Shown: positions 35,736-45,082 of the stretch, in pieces
Position numbering within the stretch: the first letter of the stretch is position 1
Layout of the letters: the number at the start of each line of letters is the position of its first letter
From: Pedobacter cryoconitis
Lineage (GTDB): Bacteria > Bacteroidota > Bacteroidia > Sphingobacteriales > Sphingobacteriaceae
DNA: 64,000 nucleotides
Direction: 5' to 3'
Assembly (NCBI RefSeq): GCF_003259615.1
Contig: NZ_QLLR01000004.1
Coordinates: forward strand, 1 to 64,000
Program-made: the position numbers and the translations under genes
The notes under the pieces: generated by a model
Told to the model about the DNA's origin: nothing
Seen by the model: only the letters and a program-made list of their open reading frames with translations
The model's database searches: none

Positions 35736-38144
35736 TTAGTTACGAAGTGGTTTCCCCTTGGTCACAATACTCTGAATCCTTTCTAAAGTCTTCCGCTCAC
35801 CGCAAAGTGATAAGAAAGCTTCTCTTTCCAGATCCAGTAAATACTGCTCAGTTACTTCTGTTGGAGCCGATAAATCACCACCACACATTACATAACCCAG
35901 TTTTTCCGAGATCTTTTTATCATGTTCAGAAATATAGTGCCCTGAATACATCGTATTTGCACCTGCATATACGATTCCCAGTCCTTGTTTACCCAGTACC
36001 CTGATATCTTTTCTTTTCACAGGTTGTGTATAGCCAGCATCTGCCAGCTCAATTGCTTTTGCTTTAGCATCAGCAATCAGTCTGCTGCGGTTCATAGAAA
36101 CAGAGAACTTATCTTTTTGCAGGTAACCTAATTCATAAGCTTCCAGTGCAGAAGTCGAAACCTTGGCCATTCCTATAGTCAGGAAACGATCTTTCAGTAC
36201 ATTTTGAACAATCTGGTCATCTTTATACTCATCAGAAGCGCGAAGGGCGAATTCTTTGGTACCGCCTCCTCCAGGGATCACACCTACTCCAAATTCAACC
36301 AGTCCCATATAAGTTTCTGCATTCAGCTGTACATGGTCTGCATGTAAACTAAATTCACATCCACCACCCAAAGTCAGGTTATGCGGAGCAACTACAACCG
36401 GAATAGAAGAATACCTGATCCGCATCGAAGTATTCTGGAAAGCCCTGATGGCCATGTTCAACTCATCCCACTCCTGCTCTACAGCCATCATGAAGATCAT
36501 TCCAACATTTGCACCTGCCGAGAAGTTAGCACCGTCATTACCAATCACTACACCTCTGTACTCTTTTTCTGCCAGGTCTATGGCTTTGTTAATAGCCTGA
36601 AGGGTATCCCCGCCGATGGTATTCATTTTAGAATGGAATTCCACATTCAGGATTCCGTCTCCTAAATCGAGGATAGAAGCACCCGCGTTCTTCCAGATTG
36701 TTTTAGTAGTACGGATGTTATCCAGGATAATAAATGAATCTGCACCTGGTAATGCTTTATAACTCTTAGAAGGAATATCGTAATATTTTTTAACGCCATC
36801 TTCTACCTTGTAAAAAGTAGTATGACCAGCGGCAAGCATTTCATGAACCCAGGCGGCAGCCTCATGTCCATATTTTTTCATGCCTTCCAGTGATTCCCTG
36901 ATACCTACAGCGTCCCAGACTTCAAACGGACCTAAGTCCCATCCGAATCCCGCACGCAAGGCATCATCAATTCTGTAAAGTTCGTCTGAAATTTCAGGAA
37001 TCCTGTCAGATACATATTCAAACAAGCCAAAGAAAGAATGTCTGAATACTTCTGCCGCTTTATCCTTACCTGCTGCAAAAACTTTCATCCTGTCTCTGAC
37101 GTTTTCGATGGGTTTGGTCAGTTCCAGTGTAGCAGACTTAACTTTTTGCTGTACGCGGTATTCCAGTGTCTTTAAATCAAGTGCTAAAATTTCTGTTTTA
37201 CCGTCAGCAGTTTTTGTTTTTTTATAGAAACCTTGTTTGGTTTTATCTCCTAACCATTTATTGGCTTCCATTTTAACTACATAATCAGGAAGCTTAAATA
37301 AATCGTGGGCTTTATCATCAGGGCAATTATCATACAGCCCTTTTGACACTTTAATCATAGTATCTAAACCTACGACATCAGAAGTACGGAAAGTAGCTGA
37401 TTTCGGTCTGCCCAGCGCAGGTCCGGTAAACTTATCAACTTCTTCTACCGTTAAATCCAATTTCTCTACCAGGTGCAGTAAAGCCATCATAGAATATACA
37501 CCTACTCTGTTGGCGATGAATGCAGGAGTATCTTTACATAAAACCGTTGTTTTACCTAAAAACTTATCTCCATAGTGCATTAAGAAATCTACCAGCTCAG
37601 GTTTGGTATCCGGGGTAGGAATAATTTCCAGTAAACGCAGATAACGCGGTGGATTAAAAAAGTGTGTTCCGCAGAAATTAGCCTTAAAATCGTCGCTTCT
37701 TCCTTCGGTCATTAAATGTATAGGGATACCAGAAGTATTGGAAGTAATTAAGGTTCCGGGTTTACGGAACTGCTCCACCTGTTCAAATACTTTTTTCTTA
37801 ATATCAAGATTTTCAACTACCACCTCAATAATCCAGTCTACACCGGCAATTTTGGACATGTCAGCCTCGAAGTTACCCGTGGTAATCTTGTGGACTACTT
37901 TTTTGGTATAAACCGGGGAAGGATTAGTTTTAATGGCATTTTGCAAAGCTGCATTCACAATCCGGTTCTGAACTGCCGGATTTTCCAGCGTCAACCCTTT
38001 GACTATTTCCTCAGGGCTGAGTTCTTTGGGTGCGATGTCTAACAACAATACTTCTACACCTATATTCGCAAAGTGACAAGCAATGCGTGAGCCCATGATA
38101 CCGGAGCCTAATACCGCTACTTTATTTATCTTTTTGTTCATCAT
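35736..38144 (-). CDS. fadN: 3-hydroxyacyl-CoA dehydrogenase / enoyl-CoA hydratase fusion (FadN type)
   Basis: 802 residues. The order is dehydrogenase first and hydratase last, as in B. subtilis FadN and opposite to E. coli FadB. The NAD site is VAVLGSGIMGSRIACHFA (in parts, residues 9-26), FCGTHFFNPPRYLRLLEIIP (in parts) is the dehydrogenase signature, and the hydratase part has GANFSAGANV and the Glu region GLVEFGVGVIPGGGG. It hydrates enoyl-CoA and oxidises the product. Its start overlaps the MarR stop by 23 bases. ATG ATG gives two possible starts. Confidence 0.94.
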   Translation of the reverse strand: MMNKKINKVAVLGSGIMGSRIACHFANIGVEVLLLDIAPKELSPEEIVKGLTLENPAVQNRIVNAALQNAIKTNPSPVYTKKVVHKITTGNFEADMSKIAGVDWIIEVVVENLDIKKKVFEQVEQFRKPGTLITSNTSGIPIHLMTEGRSDDFKANFCGTHFFNPPRYLRLLEIIPTPDTKPELVDFLMHYGDKFLGKTTVLCKDTPAFIANRVGVYSMMALLHLVEKLDLTVEEVDKFTGPALGRPKSATFRTSDVVGLDTMIKVSKGLYDNCPDDKAHDLFKLPDYVVKMEANKWLGDKTKQGFYKKTKTADGKTEILALDLKTLEYRVQQKVKSATLELTKPIENVRDRMKVFAAGKDKAAEVFRHSFFGLFEYVSDRIPEISDELYRIDDALRAGFGWDLGPFEVWDAVGIRESLEGMKKYGHEAAAWVHEMLAAGHTTFYKVEDGVKKYYDIPSKSYKALPGADSFIILDNIRTTKTIWKNAGASILDLGDGILNVEFHSKMNTIGGDTLQAINKAIDLAEKEYRGVVIGNDGANFSAGANVGMIFMMAVEQEWDELNMAIRAFQNTSMRIRYSSIPVVVAPHNLTLGGGCEFSLHADHVQLNAETYMGLVEFGVGVIPGGGGTKEFALRASDEYKDDQIVQNVLKDRFLTIGMAKVSTSALEAYELGYLQKDKFSVSMNRSRLIADAKAKAIELADAGYTQPVKRKDIRVLGKQGLGIVYAGANTMYSGHYISEHDKKISEKLGYVMCGGDLSAPTEVTEQYLLDLEREAFLSLCGERKTLERIQSIVTKGKPLRN

Positions 38145-38580
38145 TTCCTGTAGTTACTGTATATCCTAAAGTGAGTTTATTTAATTTCTGTAAGCTTTGT
38201 ACCAGGTTGTTCTTTTCTGGTACACTCAAATGATCATTCAGGTATTCATTGAAAGAGCGGACAACGCTTTTTGCCACTTGCCGCTTCTCACGGCCGAAGT
38301 CTGTCAGAAAGACTTTCACGGATCTTTTATCTCCAGAGGAGGCTTCCCTGTATATTAACCCGGATTCTTCCATATTGTTTAGCATCCTGGATAAGCTGGT
38401 CGCCTTTACGCCAAGCAATCCTGCAAGCTGCGAGACTGCTGTACCGTCTTTATCGATATTAATCAACACATAACCAATCGCTTGTGTGATTCCAAAGCCT
38501 GATGCGATCTGGTTATACGTGTTAGACATGTTCTGCCAAACTACTTTCAATAAATAATCTATTGTTTCCTGTTGTTTCAT
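38122..38580 (-). CDS. MarR family transcriptional regulator of the fad operon
   Basis: 152 residues. The winged HTH spans about residues 50-110, with TAVSQLAGLLGVKATSLSRMLNNMEESGL (in parts) and a wing ending RSVKVFLTDFGRE. Its 3' end overlaps the fadN start by 23 bases, so it heads the operon and probably represses it, with an acyl-CoA or fatty acid as likely inducer (inference from context). A palindrome TATGC-TT-GCATA lies 8 bases before its ATG. Confidence 0.9.
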   Translation of the reverse strand: MKQQETIDYLLKVVWQNMSNTYNQIASGFGITQAIGYVLINIDKDGTAVSQLAGLLGVKATSLSRMLNNMEESGLIYREASSGDKRSVKVFLTDFGREKRQVAKSVVRSFNEYLNDHLSVPEKNNLVQSLQKLNKLTLGYTVTTGNDEQKDK

Positions 38581-38587
38581 TAATTAC

Positions 38588-38599
38588 TATGCTTGCATA
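38588..38599. promoter_or_regulatory. Palindrome TATGCTTGCATA before the MarR gene
   Basis: Perfect 5-bp arms with a 2-base centre, 8-19 bases before the MarR start codon. MarR dimers bind short palindromes of this kind at their own promoters, so this is a candidate autoregulatory operator. Confidence 0.45.
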
Positions 38600-38652
38600 A
38601 CAAAGCTAAAGAATATAAAGGTAGAATCCAAGGAAAAAAAAGAGCACAAAAA

Positions 38653-38680
38653 AAGCCGCCAGGTTTGACCCTGGCGGCTT
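38653..38680 (-). terminator. Terminator of the OmpA-family gene
   Basis: AAGCCGCCAGG pairs with CCTGGCGGCTT. On the minus strand it is followed by a T-run, 20 bases after the OmpA stop. Confidence 0.88.
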
Positions 38681-38699
38681 CTAAAATATTGGTTTCAGA

Positions 38700-40034
38700 C
38701 TAGTATAAAGTAAATTCTACTCTTCTGTTTTTCTGACGACCAGCTGCAGTTTTGTTAGTTGCAATTGGTTGGTTTTTACCGTAACCAGTAGCTTCGATTC
38801 TAGATGCGTTAGCACCTTGAGAAACTAAGTAAGCTTTAACTGACTCAGCTCTGTCTTTAGATAATCTCATGTTCAAATCAGCTGAACCTGTGTTATCAGT
38901 GTGACCAGCTAATTTCAAGCTAAAGTTTTTAGTTACTAATAAGTTAGCAACACGGTTTAAAGAAGGGTATGATTTAGCTCTGATAGTCGCTTTAGACAAA
39001 TCAAATTCTAAGTCTTTAATTGCTTGTTTAACAACTTTACGATCAGCTTCAGTGATGATTACTTTTTCAGTAACAACTGGAGCAGGAGTAACTAATGGAC
39101 AACCAGCACCATCAACAACAGTTCCTGATGGAGTGTTAGGGCATTTATCCAATTTGTCAGCAACACCGTCACCGTCAGTATCTTTTAACAAGTCATTCAT
39201 TTCAGTTCTTAATTTAGCGTTTTCAGATTTTTGAGCATCTAAATCGCTTTTTAAAGAATTTGCAATGTTTTTAGCCTGAACAGCTTCGTCGTAAGAAGCA
39301 GCAACTGGATTGCTGAAAGCTAATTGCTTTCCTTTACCCAATGCAAATTCTAAACCAGCGTGAGCATAGCTGAATTTATCACTGTGACGACCACCACGTT
39401 GAGTTCCGTCTAAGTTATCACCATCAACAAAGTAAACAGACCAGCCTAAGTTAAAGTTAATGTTATCAGAAACTTTAAATCTAGCACCTAATCCTACAGG
39501 GATGATTAATTCTTTAACATCTTTTGGATATTCAGTAGTTACATTACCAGCAGTAACCTTTGGTTTGTAACCAGCTAAACCAGCACCACCTGTTACAAAT
39601 AACTGTAAGGCATCTTGTTTTCTGAATAAGTCAATGTTAAACATGTTAACTTCTGCGCTTAAACTAGCAGCATAGTTTAATTCTGTTTCGAATTTAGAGT
39701 TTCCACCAACGATAGCAACACCTTTTCCATCATTAAATGATTTAGAGTTGTCACCTTTCAATTTACCTCTGATTCCGTCTAATTTCAAAGAGAAATATGG
39801 AGTAAATTGTTTCTTAATGTAAAGACCATATCCTAAACTAGAACTGTTCTTAGAGAAATCATTGTGACCACCTAGTGGAGAAGTTGGAGTTAAAACACCA
39901 GCGTTAACACCGATAGACCAAGTACTGAACTGCTGAGCAGCATTAGTAACCGGAGCTTCCTGCGCTTGTGCAGCACCGCCGATTAAAAGGGCAGCTAAAG
40001 CTACCGGCAAACTTTTAAATAATTTTTGTTTCAT
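38700..40034 (-). CDS. OmpA-family outer membrane protein with TSP3-type calcium repeat
   Basis: 444 residues with a signal peptide (cut near AAQAQ-EA). An N-terminal beta-barrel (about 30-235) is followed by a coiled-coil-like stretch, a short thrombospondin type 3 repeat (DTDGDGVADKLDKCPNTPSG, residues 284-303) and the OmpA-like peptidoglycan-binding domain with AGHTDNTGSADLNMRLSKDRA (in parts) and a NRRVEF end. It probably links the outer membrane to the cell wall and is a likely abundant protein. A 260-base region upstream (40035-40294) has no gene and contains T-rich promoter-like DNA. Confidence 0.93.
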   Translation of the reverse strand: MKQKLFKSLPVALAALLIGGAAQAQEAPVTNAAQQFSTWSIGVNAGVLTPTSPLGGHNDFSKNSSSLGYGLYIKKQFTPYFSLKLDGIRGKLKGDNSKSFNDGKGVAIVGGNSKFETELNYAASLSAEVNMFNIDLFRKQDALQLFVTGGAGLAGYKPKVTAGNVTTEYPKDVKELIIPVGLGARFKVSDNINFNLGWSVYFVDGDNLDGTQRGGRHSDKFSYAHAGLEFALGKGKQLAFSNPVAASYDEAVQAKNIANSLKSDLDAQKSENAKLRTEMNDLLKDTDGDGVADKLDKCPNTPSGTVVDGAGCPLVTPAPVVTEKVIITEADRKVVKQAIKDLEFDLSKATIRAKSYPSLNRVANLLVTKNFSLKLAGHTDNTGSADLNMRLSKDRAESVKAYLVSQGANASRIEATGYGKNQPIATNKTAAGRQKNRRVEFTLY

Positions 40035-40294
40035 AATATGAGTTTAATAAAAAAAAATAGTTCTGGTATTTTTTTTTGATACTTAAGCAATATCTATACC
40101 AAATTAGTTTACAAGCCTTTGAGCACTCTTGGGGCAGTTTTTTCTTCACAAACTGTATGTTTAATGAAGCAAAATCTGCCATTTTAAATGAACAGAAACT
40201 AATATAACGCCGCCAAGGTATGGAATATAAAGAAATCTGACAAATAATTTTCAGTCACGAAGATTATTTATTACTATTAAAACACATTCTATAC

Positions 40295-42073
40295 CTATTT
40301 TTCAGATTTATAGTCCTCCGCGTCCTTATACATTTTCTCTATTAAATCTTTATTCTTCTCCAGAATTATTTTTCTCTTCAAACTTAATTTAGGGGTAAAT
40401 TCACCACCTTCGATGCTCCATGCCCTGGTGAGCAGTACAAAACGTTTAACCTGCTCCCATTTTCCAAAATCTTTAGACCCGTTGGCGATTTCCTGATTAT
40501 ATTTCTCCAGCACCTGGGTATTCTTAACCATTTCTTCGTCAGTCGTATAGGTTATCCCTTTTTTAGTACACCATGATTTTAAGGCTTCAAAATTTGGCAC
40601 AATCAACGCAGAAGGAAATTTACGGTTTTCGCCGAGTACCATGATATGGTCAATCAAAACTGATTCTTTGTATTTATTTTCCAGCATTTGCGGCGCAACA
40701 TACTTACCACCAGCAGTTTTGAAAATTTCTTTTTTGCGGTCAGTAATTTTCAGGAATTTCCCGTTCACGAGTTCTCCAATATCTTCGGTATGGAACCAGC
40801 CATCCTTATCAATAGATTCAGCGGTGAGATCCTCTCTTTTATAGTAACCTTTCATTACATTATGTCCCCTGGTCAGGACTTCTCCATCAGCAGCAATCTT
40901 AACTTCTACCCCATCAATCACAGGGCCAACCGTACCGAACATGGCATTGTCGAAATGGTTCACTGTAATCACCGGTGATGTTTCTGTTAATCCATAGCCT
41001 TCAAAAACCGGCATTCCTGCTGCCCAGAAAATACGTGCCAGGCGCGGGTTCAGTGCTGCACCACCAGAAACGATCACAACGATATTTCCGCCCAGTGCTT
41101 CCTGCCATTTCTTAAAGACCAGTTTCCTGGCAATGCCCAGTTTAAAGTTGTAAAACCAGCCGCTGTTCATATCATAATGTTCAGCAAGCGCAACTGACCA
41201 AAAGAAAATGCCTCTTTTAATACCGGTAAGTGATTTTCCTTTTTCCATGATCTTATCATATACCTTTTCCAGTAATCGTGGAACAGTAGAAAAAGCATTG
41301 GGTTTAACAGATTGAATATCTGCTACAATCGTATCCATGCTTTCGGCATAATATACAGACACCCCCATATAGAGGTAGAGATAAACAATCATGCGCTCAA
41401 AGATATGTGACAGAGGCAAGAAGCTAAGTGCATTTTCCAAACCCTGCGGAACAACTACGGCAGAATTTATAAAGTTCTGAACCAGGTTATTATGAGTCAG
41501 CATCACTCCCTTTGGGGTTCCGGTAGTACCAGAAGTATAAATCAAAGTCAGCACATCATCGGGAGTTACTGCTGCTCGGTAAGTTTCCAGCTCAATTCCT
41601 TCGCTCTTTGCGCCAGCTTCCACAAGCGTATTCCAGTGCACTGCACCGGGAACTTCATCAAAAGTATAAATCTTAAGATCCGGGTTAACCGCCTCAGCAA
41701 TAGGCTTTATTTTCTTGAAAAGGGTTTCATCTTCTACAAAGAAGACACTTACACCAGCATTTTCCAGAATAAATTTAATATCATGTTCAGCCAGCGTAGG
41801 GTATAAAGGTACATGGTACCCCCCAAACTGATTGACAGCAAAATCTGCGATGTTCCATTCCGGCCTGTTATGAGACATGACAGCGATCCTGTCTCCTTTA
41901 ACCATTCCGAGTTTCAGCAGACCTTTACTCAGGTTATCTGCAGTATCAGAAAACTGCTGCGTGCTATATTTTTTCCATACCCCATTACTCTTTCCACTAA
42001 TAAACTCGTCTTTTGGGAATTTCTCTAAGTTGTATTTAAGTAAATCAAATACTCTTGTTACAGTTACAGGCAT
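40295..42073 (-). CDS. Long-chain fatty acid CoA ligase (AMP-forming)
   Basis: 592 residues. ANL-superfamily motifs are in order: YTSGTTGTPKGVMLTH (P-loop), GYGLTETSPVI and the hinge region TDRKKEIFKTAGGKYVAPQ. The length and the FLPLSHIFERM motif fit long-chain acyl-CoA synthetases. It activates fatty acids to acyl-CoA, the substrate for the nearby FadE/FadN/FadA proteins, but it is a separate transcription unit on the same strand. Confidence 0.93.
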   Translation of the reverse strand: MPVTVTRVFDLLKYNLEKFPKDEFISGKSNGVWKKYSTQQFSDTADNLSKGLLKLGMVKGDRIAVMSHNRPEWNIADFAVNQFGGYHVPLYPTLAEHDIKFILENAGVSVFFVEDETLFKKIKPIAEAVNPDLKIYTFDEVPGAVHWNTLVEAGAKSEGIELETYRAAVTPDDVLTLIYTSGTTGTPKGVMLTHNNLVQNFINSAVVVPQGLENALSFLPLSHIFERMIVYLYLYMGVSVYYAESMDTIVADIQSVKPNAFSTVPRLLEKVYDKIMEKGKSLTGIKRGIFFWSVALAEHYDMNSGWFYNFKLGIARKLVFKKWQEALGGNIVVIVSGGAALNPRLARIFWAAGMPVFEGYGLTETSPVITVNHFDNAMFGTVGPVIDGVEVKIAADGEVLTRGHNVMKGYYKREDLTAESIDKDGWFHTEDIGELVNGKFLKITDRKKEIFKTAGGKYVAPQMLENKYKESVLIDHIMVLGENRKFPSALIVPNFEALKSWCTKKGITYTTDEEMVKNTQVLEKYNQEIANGSKDFGKWEQVKRFVLLTRAWSIEGGEFTPKLSLKRKIILEKNKDLIEKMYKDAEDYKSEK

Positions 42074-42584
42074 AATATTGATTTTATCAGTTTAAATATT
42101 TTATCTAGATGAACCCGGTAAGGCTCAAGAACGAAATTAGTTCCGGATTACTTTGTTATTCCCAAATCTAACAAATTAATTATTGTATTAAAACCAATTT
42201 TAATTTTGGTATGTTTTATCGGCTTAATCTTCTCAAACGCAGATAATCTTCCTATTTCATAGGTATTTCAGCCTTAAAACCTGCAAAATCAAGATCAGAA
42301 ATTGTATCTCTTCTTTCTTTTACTGCCAATCATCAGCTTTTGTATTTGTCCTGAATAAACTACTACACTCAGACTGTTATAGTCTGGTTCTCTATGATAC
42401 TACAATGACTACACGTCACCTCCACAGTGGACTCATAGCGACTTCAACTCCTGCTTAACCCGGCCAGGTATATATGCTTTCCAAAATATTCACTTCCTGT
42501 TTCCGAATTTAAATTTCATTCCAATGACATACCCGGCATAATAATTGCTAAGCTCATTTTTACATTTAAACTTTAACTAATCAT
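42074..42584. other. 511-base region without a gene
   Basis: AT-rich. No reading frame has protein character. A small hairpin (CAGACT-GTTAT-AGTCTG, 42370-42386) lies in the middle. The left part should contain the promoter of the minus-strand acyl-CoA ligase (a TAATTTCG near-match to the -7 box is visible on that strand), and the right part the promoter of the beta-barrel gene at 42585. Nothing else is recognised. Confidence 0.6.
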
Positions 42585-43064
42585 ATGAAAAAAGTATTTA
42601 CAATACTTTGCCTTACTGTAATCGCTATGTTTGCGATCCAATCATCTTCTAAAGCTCAGAGCTACAAAAATGCAATCGGTGGTCGTTTTGGAGCATCTAA
42701 CGGCGTAACTTTTAAAACTTCTCTGGGTGAGAATAAAATGTTAGACATTATTGCCAATTTCAGATCTAACAATAATTACAACTATTTCCGTGCAACTGCT
42801 TTATATGAAGTTTATCAGCCAATCAGTGGTGCGCGTGGACTGAACTGGTACTACGGTGGTGGTGCAAGTTTAGGTTCTGTAAAATATAAACCATACAACT
42901 CAAGTGATTTATATCTTTCTGTTGATGGTGTTTTAGGTTTGGATTACAAATTTGCTGATGCGCCTATTAACCTTTCGCTAGACTGGAAACCAGCTATTCA
43001 GTTGGCTCCTGATACAGATTTTGATGCTTCAGGTGTTGGACTATCTTTACGTTTTACTTTCTAA
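42585..43064 (+). CDS. Small secreted beta-barrel-like protein of unknown function
   Basis: 159 residues with a signal peptide (MKKVFTILCLTVIAMFAIQ, cut near SKAQ-SY). The mature part alternates Gly/aromatic strands (WYYGGGASLGSVKY, LDYKFADAPINLSLDW, in parts) and ends LSLRFTF with a terminal Phe, the signal for outer membrane barrel insertion. It is a short barrel of the kind often abundant in Bacteroidota. It is a single gene with a strong terminator. Confidence 0.8.
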   Translation: MKKVFTILCLTVIAMFAIQSSSKAQSYKNAIGGRFGASNGVTFKTSLGENKMLDIIANFRSNNNYNYFRATALYEVYQPISGARGLNWYYGGGASLGSVKYKPYNSSDLYLSVDGVLGLDYKFADAPINLSLDWKPAIQLAPDTDFDASGVGLSLRFTF

Positions 43065-43086
43065 GGAAAAACTAAAAACATTAAAC

Positions 43087-43123
43087 AAAAAAGGCGTATG
43101 GAACTGATCCATACGCCTTTTTT
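43087..43123. terminator. Bidirectional terminator between converging genes
   Basis: A 15-bp perfect stem (AAAAAAGGCGTATGG with CCATACGCCTTTTTT) closes a 7-nt loop, ending both the beta-barrel gene and the minus-strand M61 gene. Confidence 0.9.
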
Positions 43124-43148
43124 GTTACTATAACAGGTTAAGTTGCTG

Positions 43149-44936
43149 CTAAATTCCAGTCCATCTTTTGAAAACTGCTTTCTGCAATGCTGAGCTTCCC
43201 GTATCCATTGAAGAAACCAGATCCACATTCGGGCTCGCTTTCAAAGTTACTTTAACCTCCTGATCAACACCATCCCTGATGATTCTGACACGAATTACAT
43301 CGCCAACCTTTTTACTATGCAATACTGCCATCCCCGAAATCGATGGTGCAGCATTCACATCATCAATGCTGATCACTTCATCACCAACATTCAAACCATC
43401 AACCCATGCCGCCGAATTACGTGATATTGCGGTAATCAATACATGACCTTCTGTTGGTCTGGATGCAACACCCAGGTAAGCTGCCTTTTCACCAGCATCT
43501 TTCACGTTGATACCGGCATAGCCCAAATATTTTTTATAATCAACTGAATCCGTACCATTCACATATTTAGCCCAGAAATCGGTGAAGCTGACCCCGCTGA
43601 TCTTCTCTACCAAAGCTTTGAATTCAGCATCTGTATAACCTCTGCCTTTAGTTTTACACTGCTCATACATCGCTTTCATCACATCATCCAAACTAGATTT
43701 CCCATTGCTCGCGTGTGCAATTTCAAGATCCATCAGCATACCAACAATCTCTCCTTTACTGTAATAAGAAATACCACTATTATTCGAATTTTCATTCGGA
43801 CGGTAATATTTGATCCAGGCATCAAAACTTGACATCGCAGCCGATTGCTCATAACCACCCGGTGTATTGATCACATCAGACATAGAACTGGTCAATGTCC
43901 CAATAAATTCTTCAGGCGTACTTAATCCCGCACGCAACATCAGCTTATTTTCATAGTATGCTGTAAATCCTTCAGCAATCCATAAATCTGTCGTATAGTT
44001 TTCGTTCTCATAGTCAAACGGCCCTAAAGCTACCGGACGTAATCTTTTCACATTCCACAAATGATGATATTCATGGGCAACCAGGCCTAAAAATCCTTTA
44101 TACCCTTTTTCAGTCCCGTAAGCATTTTTGGAAGCACCCAAGACCGTAGAATTCAGGTGCTCTAAACCACCTCCGCCTCTTTGGAAATTGTGTACAATAA
44201 ACGTATAATGCTTATTTGGATTCTCTCCGTAAATAGCCGTTGCCTGTTCTACAACCTTAGCCATATCAACTTTTAAACGTTCCACATTATAATTTCCGCC
44301 ACCATACATCGCCACTTCATGTTTCACGCCTGCAGCAGTAAATTCAAAAACTTCCTGGTTACCAACTTCTATAGGACTATCAAATAAAATATCAAAGTTC
44401 TTAGCGGTATAAGTAAACTTCTGACCTTTTACGGGCTCTAAACCTGTAGAAACTTTCGTCCACCCTTCAAAAGGAATAATTTTAACAGTGCTTGATAAAG
44501 CAAGCTGGTTATCTGGATACATAAAAATCGCTGTTGGCGATAAAAACGCGTGTGTTGCGTCTATAAATGGGGTACGAACTGATACTTCAAAAGCATAAAC
44601 ATTATAATTGATCGCTATTGCATTGGAGTTATTCGTATAAACCCTCCAGGTATTTTTCTTTAATTTCTCTGTTTTAAGTACTTTTTTACCCGATGTGGCT
44701 TTAAAGCCTTCTACATTTCTGGCAAATTCTCTGATCAGGTAAGATCCAGGTGCCCAAACCGGCATTTTAACGTCAATATATTCCTTGGTTAAACCACCTA
44801 TCTGCATATTTACGGCAGCATAATGAGCTTGTGGTTCTTTAAAACTAACCTCATAACTCACTTTAACTTGTGCTTTAGCAGCCAAAGCTGGCGCAATTAA
44901 GAGCAGCAATCCTATTCTTATTCGTTTTAACAGCAT
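43149..44936 (-). CDS. M61-family metallopeptidase with C-terminal PDZ domain (glycyl aminopeptidase type)
   Basis: 595 residues with a signal peptide (cut near AAKAQ-VK). An N-terminal all-beta domain is followed by the M61 catalytic domain with the zinc motif H288-E289-Y-H-H292 (VAHEYHHLWN) and the downstream Glu in AEGFTAYYE. The PDZ domain covers about residues 488-575 (DGLNVGDEVISIDDV, in part). M61 enzymes of this type are periplasmic or secreted and release N-terminal Gly or Ala residues. The 146 bases before it, shared with the divergent efflux operon, hold both promoters. Confidence 0.92.
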   Translation of the reverse strand: MLLKRIRIGLLLLIAPALAAKAQVKVSYEVSFKEPQAHYAAVNMQIGGLTKEYIDVKMPVWAPGSYLIREFARNVEGFKATSGKKVLKTEKLKKNTWRVYTNNSNAIAINYNVYAFEVSVRTPFIDATHAFLSPTAIFMYPDNQLALSSTVKIIPFEGWTKVSTGLEPVKGQKFTYTAKNFDILFDSPIEVGNQEVFEFTAAGVKHEVAMYGGGNYNVERLKVDMAKVVEQATAIYGENPNKHYTFIVHNFQRGGGGLEHLNSTVLGASKNAYGTEKGYKGFLGLVAHEYHHLWNVKRLRPVALGPFDYENENYTTDLWIAEGFTAYYENKLMLRAGLSTPEEFIGTLTSSMSDVINTPGGYEQSAAMSSFDAWIKYYRPNENSNNSGISYYSKGEIVGMLMDLEIAHASNGKSSLDDVMKAMYEQCKTKGRGYTDAEFKALVEKISGVSFTDFWAKYVNGTDSVDYKKYLGYAGINVKDAGEKAAYLGVASRPTEGHVLITAISRNSAAWVDGLNVGDEVISIDDVNAAPSISGMAVLHSKKVGDVIRVRIIRDGVDQEVKVTLKASPNVDLVSSMDTGSSALQKAVFKRWTGI

Positions 44937-45047
44937 ATTAATAATTCTTTTGGCGCAAATTTAGAACATATAGCATTTGTTATCAGTTTAAATCGGAAAT
45001 TAGCTGTAACATACTTAATACAAGTAGTGTCAGCGCACATATTTAAA

Positions 45048-45055
45048 TATTTTTG
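45048..45055 (+). promoter_or_regulatory. Candidate -7 box of the second RND operon
   Basis: TATTTTTG fits TAnnTTTG, 28 bases before the adaptor ATG. The surrounding TTTTTGTATAATTA resembles the region before the first TetR gene. No good -33 box is seen. Confidence 0.4.
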
Positions 45056-45082
45056 TATAATTAGTCGCTCCAAGAACCAATT

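Noticed and set aside
42074..42584. A hidden small gene in the 511-base gap
   Set aside because: No frame has a start, length or composition like a protein; only a weak hairpin was seen.
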